Source: Thermoproteota archaeon (GTDB lineage: Archaea; Thermoproteota; Bathyarchaeia; Bathyarchaeales; Bathycorpusculaceae). From it: a DNA stretch of 8,358 nucleotides. The notes below the pieces were generated by a model, which made no database searches, had not been told where the DNA came from, and saw only the letters and a program-made list of their open reading frames with translations. Numbering within the stretch: position 1 is the stretch's first letter; the number at the start of each line of letters is the position of its first letter. Location: positions 1 to 8,358 of the forward strand of contig JAAZFA010000263.1 of assembly GCA_012511995.1 (NCBI GenBank), in the 5' to 3' direction. Shown piece after piece: positions 6,580 to 8,358 of the stretch. Position numbers and translations under genes: made by a program.

Positions 6580-7934
6580 CTGGTATGGTATATTTCATTT
6601 TGGGTTATTTGATTTTTCAAAGAATCTGTTAATTTTTTTAATTCCTGGCTAACCTCCACAGGATAATAAGGTGCATTAATCAATACCTTATATTTTTTAG
6701 GTAACTTAGCCAGATTTTCTTCGGCAAAGCGTTTAATTTCATCGAGAGGTGGCAGTTTATAAGTTAACTTCCCTTTTTCCATCACCTTAATCAACAAAGG
6801 CTCACCCAGTGCAGATTCGTTGGCTAACGTAATGACGTCTTTTTGGTATGTGCCATCGTTGTTGGTAAAACGGTAAACCTGTTTTCGTCCCGGTAAAGTA
6901 ATCTTGCCTTTGCTAAGTTTCATTATCGGTACAAAATCACCAAGTGCAGATTGAGTCTCACATAGTTTATAGATACCATCAAGGTAGGGGTGATCGGCAC
7001 TGGTACCCATTTTAGTACCTACTCCAAAAGAGTTAATCGGGGCACCAGCGTTAAGCAACTCTGTGATTCTATATTCGTCTAGGTCTCCGCTAACAAAAAT
7101 TTTTGCAGAGTGTAAATTATGCTTATCGAGGATTTCTCGAACCTTCTTGCTATTTTCTACTAGGTCTCCACTGTCGATTCGAACACCATCTAATTGTACA
7201 CCTTTAGCTTCTAATTCCTTAGCTACGATAGCTGCTTTTTCTGCCCCCGCAAGGTTATCGTAAGTATCGATGAGCAGAGTAGACTTATTAGGGAATGTTT
7301 TGGCAAAGGCTCGGAATGCATCTATTTCTTTAGGGTAAGACATTATGAAACTGTGTGCCATAGTACCAAAAACTGGGATATTGTATACCAAACCTGCAAG
7401 GACATTGCTTGTTCCCTTACATCCAGCAATGTAGCTGGATCTTGCAACTTTCATGCCGCCATCGATGCCAGGCTCTCGGCGTAGTCCAAATTCGATAACA
7501 GCTTTACCACGGGCTGCTTCTACTACGCGGCTTGCTTTGGAAGCGATCATGGTTTGAAAATTAATTGAATTAAGTAGGAAAGTTTCGACAAGTTGTGCCT
7601 CAATGATAGGTGCAGTAATGCGTAAAAGTGGCTCGTTAGGGAAAACGATGGTGCCCTCTGGTATTGCCCAGACTTCGCCTGTGAACTTGAAATGGCGCAG
7701 GTAATCCAAAAAATCTTCTTTGAACCCCTGTCCTTTCAGATATGTTAGATGCTCCTCGGTAAATTTAATCGATTGTAAATATCCGAGTGTTTCTTCTAGG
7801 CCTATAAAAAGGAAGTAGCTACGGTTTTTAGGTAAGCGACGGATGAAGAGGTCAAAAGTAGCGGTCTCGAATTTTTTATTGTCGAAATATGCAGCGCACA
7901 TTGTTAATTCATAGAAGTCAGTTAATAGACCCAT
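6576..7934 (-). CDS. pncB: Nicotinate phosphoribosyltransferase
   Basis: This 452-residue cytoplasmic enzyme is predicted to join nicotinate to PRPP, with ATP hydrolysis, giving nicotinate mononucleotide in the Preiss-Handler NAD salvage route. It begins with the family's LLTDFYELTM. Further hallmarks are EFGLRR (148-153), GTMAHSFIMSYP with the likely phosphorylatable H194, LIDTYDNLAGA (221-231), VRIDSGDL (251-258) in the phosphoribosyl-binding region, and FGVGTKMGTS (303-312). Length is normal and no key motif is missing. An ATG at 7985 would add 17 residues, but the start at 7934 is preferred because AGAGG (7940-7944) sits five bases upstream and homologues begin at this point. It appears to be a single-gene transcript, divergent from the permease and convergent with the cysteine-rich ORF. 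The alternative, nicotinamide phosphoribosyltransferase, is less likely from the motifs. Confidence 0.93.
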   Translation of the reverse strand: MGLLTDFYELTMCAAYFDNKKFETATFDLFIRRLPKNRSYFLFIGLEETLGYLQSIKFTEEHLTYLKGQGFKEDFLDYLRHFKFTGEVWAIPEGTIVFPNEPLLRITAPIIEAQLVETFLLNSINFQTMIASKASRVVEAARGKAVIEFGLRREPGIDGGMKVARSSYIAGCKGTSNVLAGLVYNIPVFGTMAHSFIMSYPKEIDAFRAFAKTFPNKSTLLIDTYDNLAGAEKAAIVAKELEAKGVQLDGVRIDSGDLVENSKKVREILDKHNLHSAKIFVSGDLDEYRITELLNAGAPINSFGVGTKMGTSADHPYLDGIYKLCETQSALGDFVPIMKLSKGKITLPGRKQVYRFTNNDGTYQKDVITLANESALGEPLLIKVMEKGKLTYKLPPLDEIKRFAEENLAKLPKKYKVLINAPYYPVEVSQELKKLTDSLKNQITQNEIYHTS

Positions 7935-8006
7935 GTTTTCCTCTTTCAGGCAGCCTAGAAACGGTTTCATGGGTATGTAGAGCATTAGTTTACGATTTAA
8001 TTCTTT

Positions 8007-8016
8007 CCTATATACA
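8007..8016 (-). promoter_or_regulatory. Probable TATA box of the nicotinate phosphoribosyltransferase gene
   Basis: GTGTATATAGG on the minus strand is a good TATA box. Initiation about 25 bases downstream would fall near 7985-7990, giving a leader of roughly 50 bases before the preferred start at 7934. That start site would make the upstream ATG at 7985 nearly leaderless, so a minor longer form cannot be excluded. Confidence 0.45.
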
Positions 8017-8072
8017 CAACAGGCCTGCTTTTTCCCTGCAGTTGGTTGTTTATTTGGGTGTTCTAATGCATA

Positions 8073-8110
8073 GATTTAAAAGCAGGAAGGACAAATGACG
8101 GGCAAGGAGT
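8073..8110 (+). promoter_or_regulatory. Probable TATA box and Shine-Dalgarno of the permease gene
   Basis: GATTTAAAAG (8073-8082) is TATA-like, and AAGGAG (8104-8109) follows at a spacing that puts the start site near 8100. The Shine-Dalgarno is placed for an ATG at 8113, but that ATG is out of frame with the permease coding sequence (see the permease entry). Confidence 0.4.
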
Positions 8111-8128
8111 AGATGCGAAACGCCGCTA

Positions 8129-8358
8129 CTGTATCCAATTAAGCATGTCTTTAGAAATTGGAAATTATTCGCTGCATTACTAATCGGTATAGCTTTAGCT
8201 GCAACATTCTTCGCTGGTATTGGTGTTAAAGCGAACGTAGCTGCCGAGCAGTCTCTTGATAAACAGATCCGTTCAGTCCTAGTTGATATGACTTCTAACA
8301 TTCCTCTTAACATGTCAAACCTTGGACCTGCCTACAATGATATCGCAAATACAGAAGG
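8129..8358 (+). CDS. FtsX/MacB-like ABC transporter permease, N-terminal part (runs off the window)
   Basis: The frame ending at the right edge reads YPIKHVFRNWKLFAALLIG and continues as a hydrophobic segment (about LFAALLIGIALAATFFAGIGV), then a polar extracytoplasmic stretch with repeated Asn, Asp and Ser. One N-terminal membrane helix followed by a large external domain is the FtsX/MacB permease layout, and the opening resembles archaeal members from memory. Such proteins work with a separate ATPase in export or release of substrates; the substrate here is unknown. No ATG, GTG or TTG is in frame between the upstream stop (8096) and the conserved region; only CTG at 8129 is available. A well-placed ATG at 8113 behind AAGGAG is one base out of frame and stops at 8140. 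The annotated start is therefore provisional. Confidence 0.6.
   Translation, partial: MYPIKHVFRNWKLFAALLIGIALAATFFAGIGVKANVAAEQSLDKQIRSVLVDMTSNIPLNMSNLGPAYNDIANTE

Noticed and set aside
4026..7263. Short plus-strand frames opposite the synthase, thiolase and phosphoribosyltransferase genes
   Set aside because: They are antisense shadows of well-supported genes, without binding sites or recognisable products.
8050..8313. Minus-strand frame of 87 codons opposite the permease
   Set aside because: The plus strand encodes a clear membrane-helix permease start; the minus frame is its shadow and covers both intergenic promoters.

Overview
The window looks archaeal, most likely from the Bathyarchaeia (Miscellaneous Crenarchaeotal Group). 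The 16S rRNA opens with the archaeal ACTCCGGTTGATCC and its internal signatures resemble that lineage from memory; no alignment was run. Other archaeal marks are BRE/TATA-type promoters, a bulge-helix-bulge (BHB) processing motif around the 16S, a DUF35-linked thiolase/HMG-CoA synthase pair and T-tract terminators. Protein-coding DNA is AT-rich, while the rRNA is GC-richer.

Layout. Bases 1-487 hold a promoter (about 165-178) and a structured pre-16S leader. Bases 488-1976 are a complete 16S rRNA on the plus strand. The flanks 381-404 and 1994-2016 pair to form a textbook BHB, and T-rich terminators follow at about 2090-2215. No tRNA, 23S or 5S gene follows, so the 16S appears to be unlinked. 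A convergent hypothetical gene lies at 2303-2884 (minus). Bases 2885-3567 contain no convincing intact gene, but hold a perfect palindrome, a stem with a K-turn-like internal loop, and several short ORFs behind strong Shine-Dalgarno sequences, one of which reads ATG-TAA.

Bases 3568-6275 (minus) are a translationally coupled two-gene operon. The first gene is a thiolase-superfamily protein whose usual Cys and His active-site positions are Thr, Tyr and Asn. The second is a DUF35 (zinc ribbon plus OB fold) domain fused in frame to an HMG-CoA synthase with intact Glu/Cys/His. In many archaea thiolase, DUF35 protein and HMG-CoA synthase are separate subunits of one complex that makes HMG-CoA for the mevalonate pathway. 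Here two are fused and the third has a remodelled active site. This is the most interesting feature of the window.

Next come a small cysteine-rich ORF (6412-6579, plus, TTG start) that overlaps tail to tail with nicotinate phosphoribosyltransferase (6576-7934, minus; NAD salvage). A divergently transcribed FtsX/MacB-like permease then runs off the right edge, and its start region looks frameshifted.
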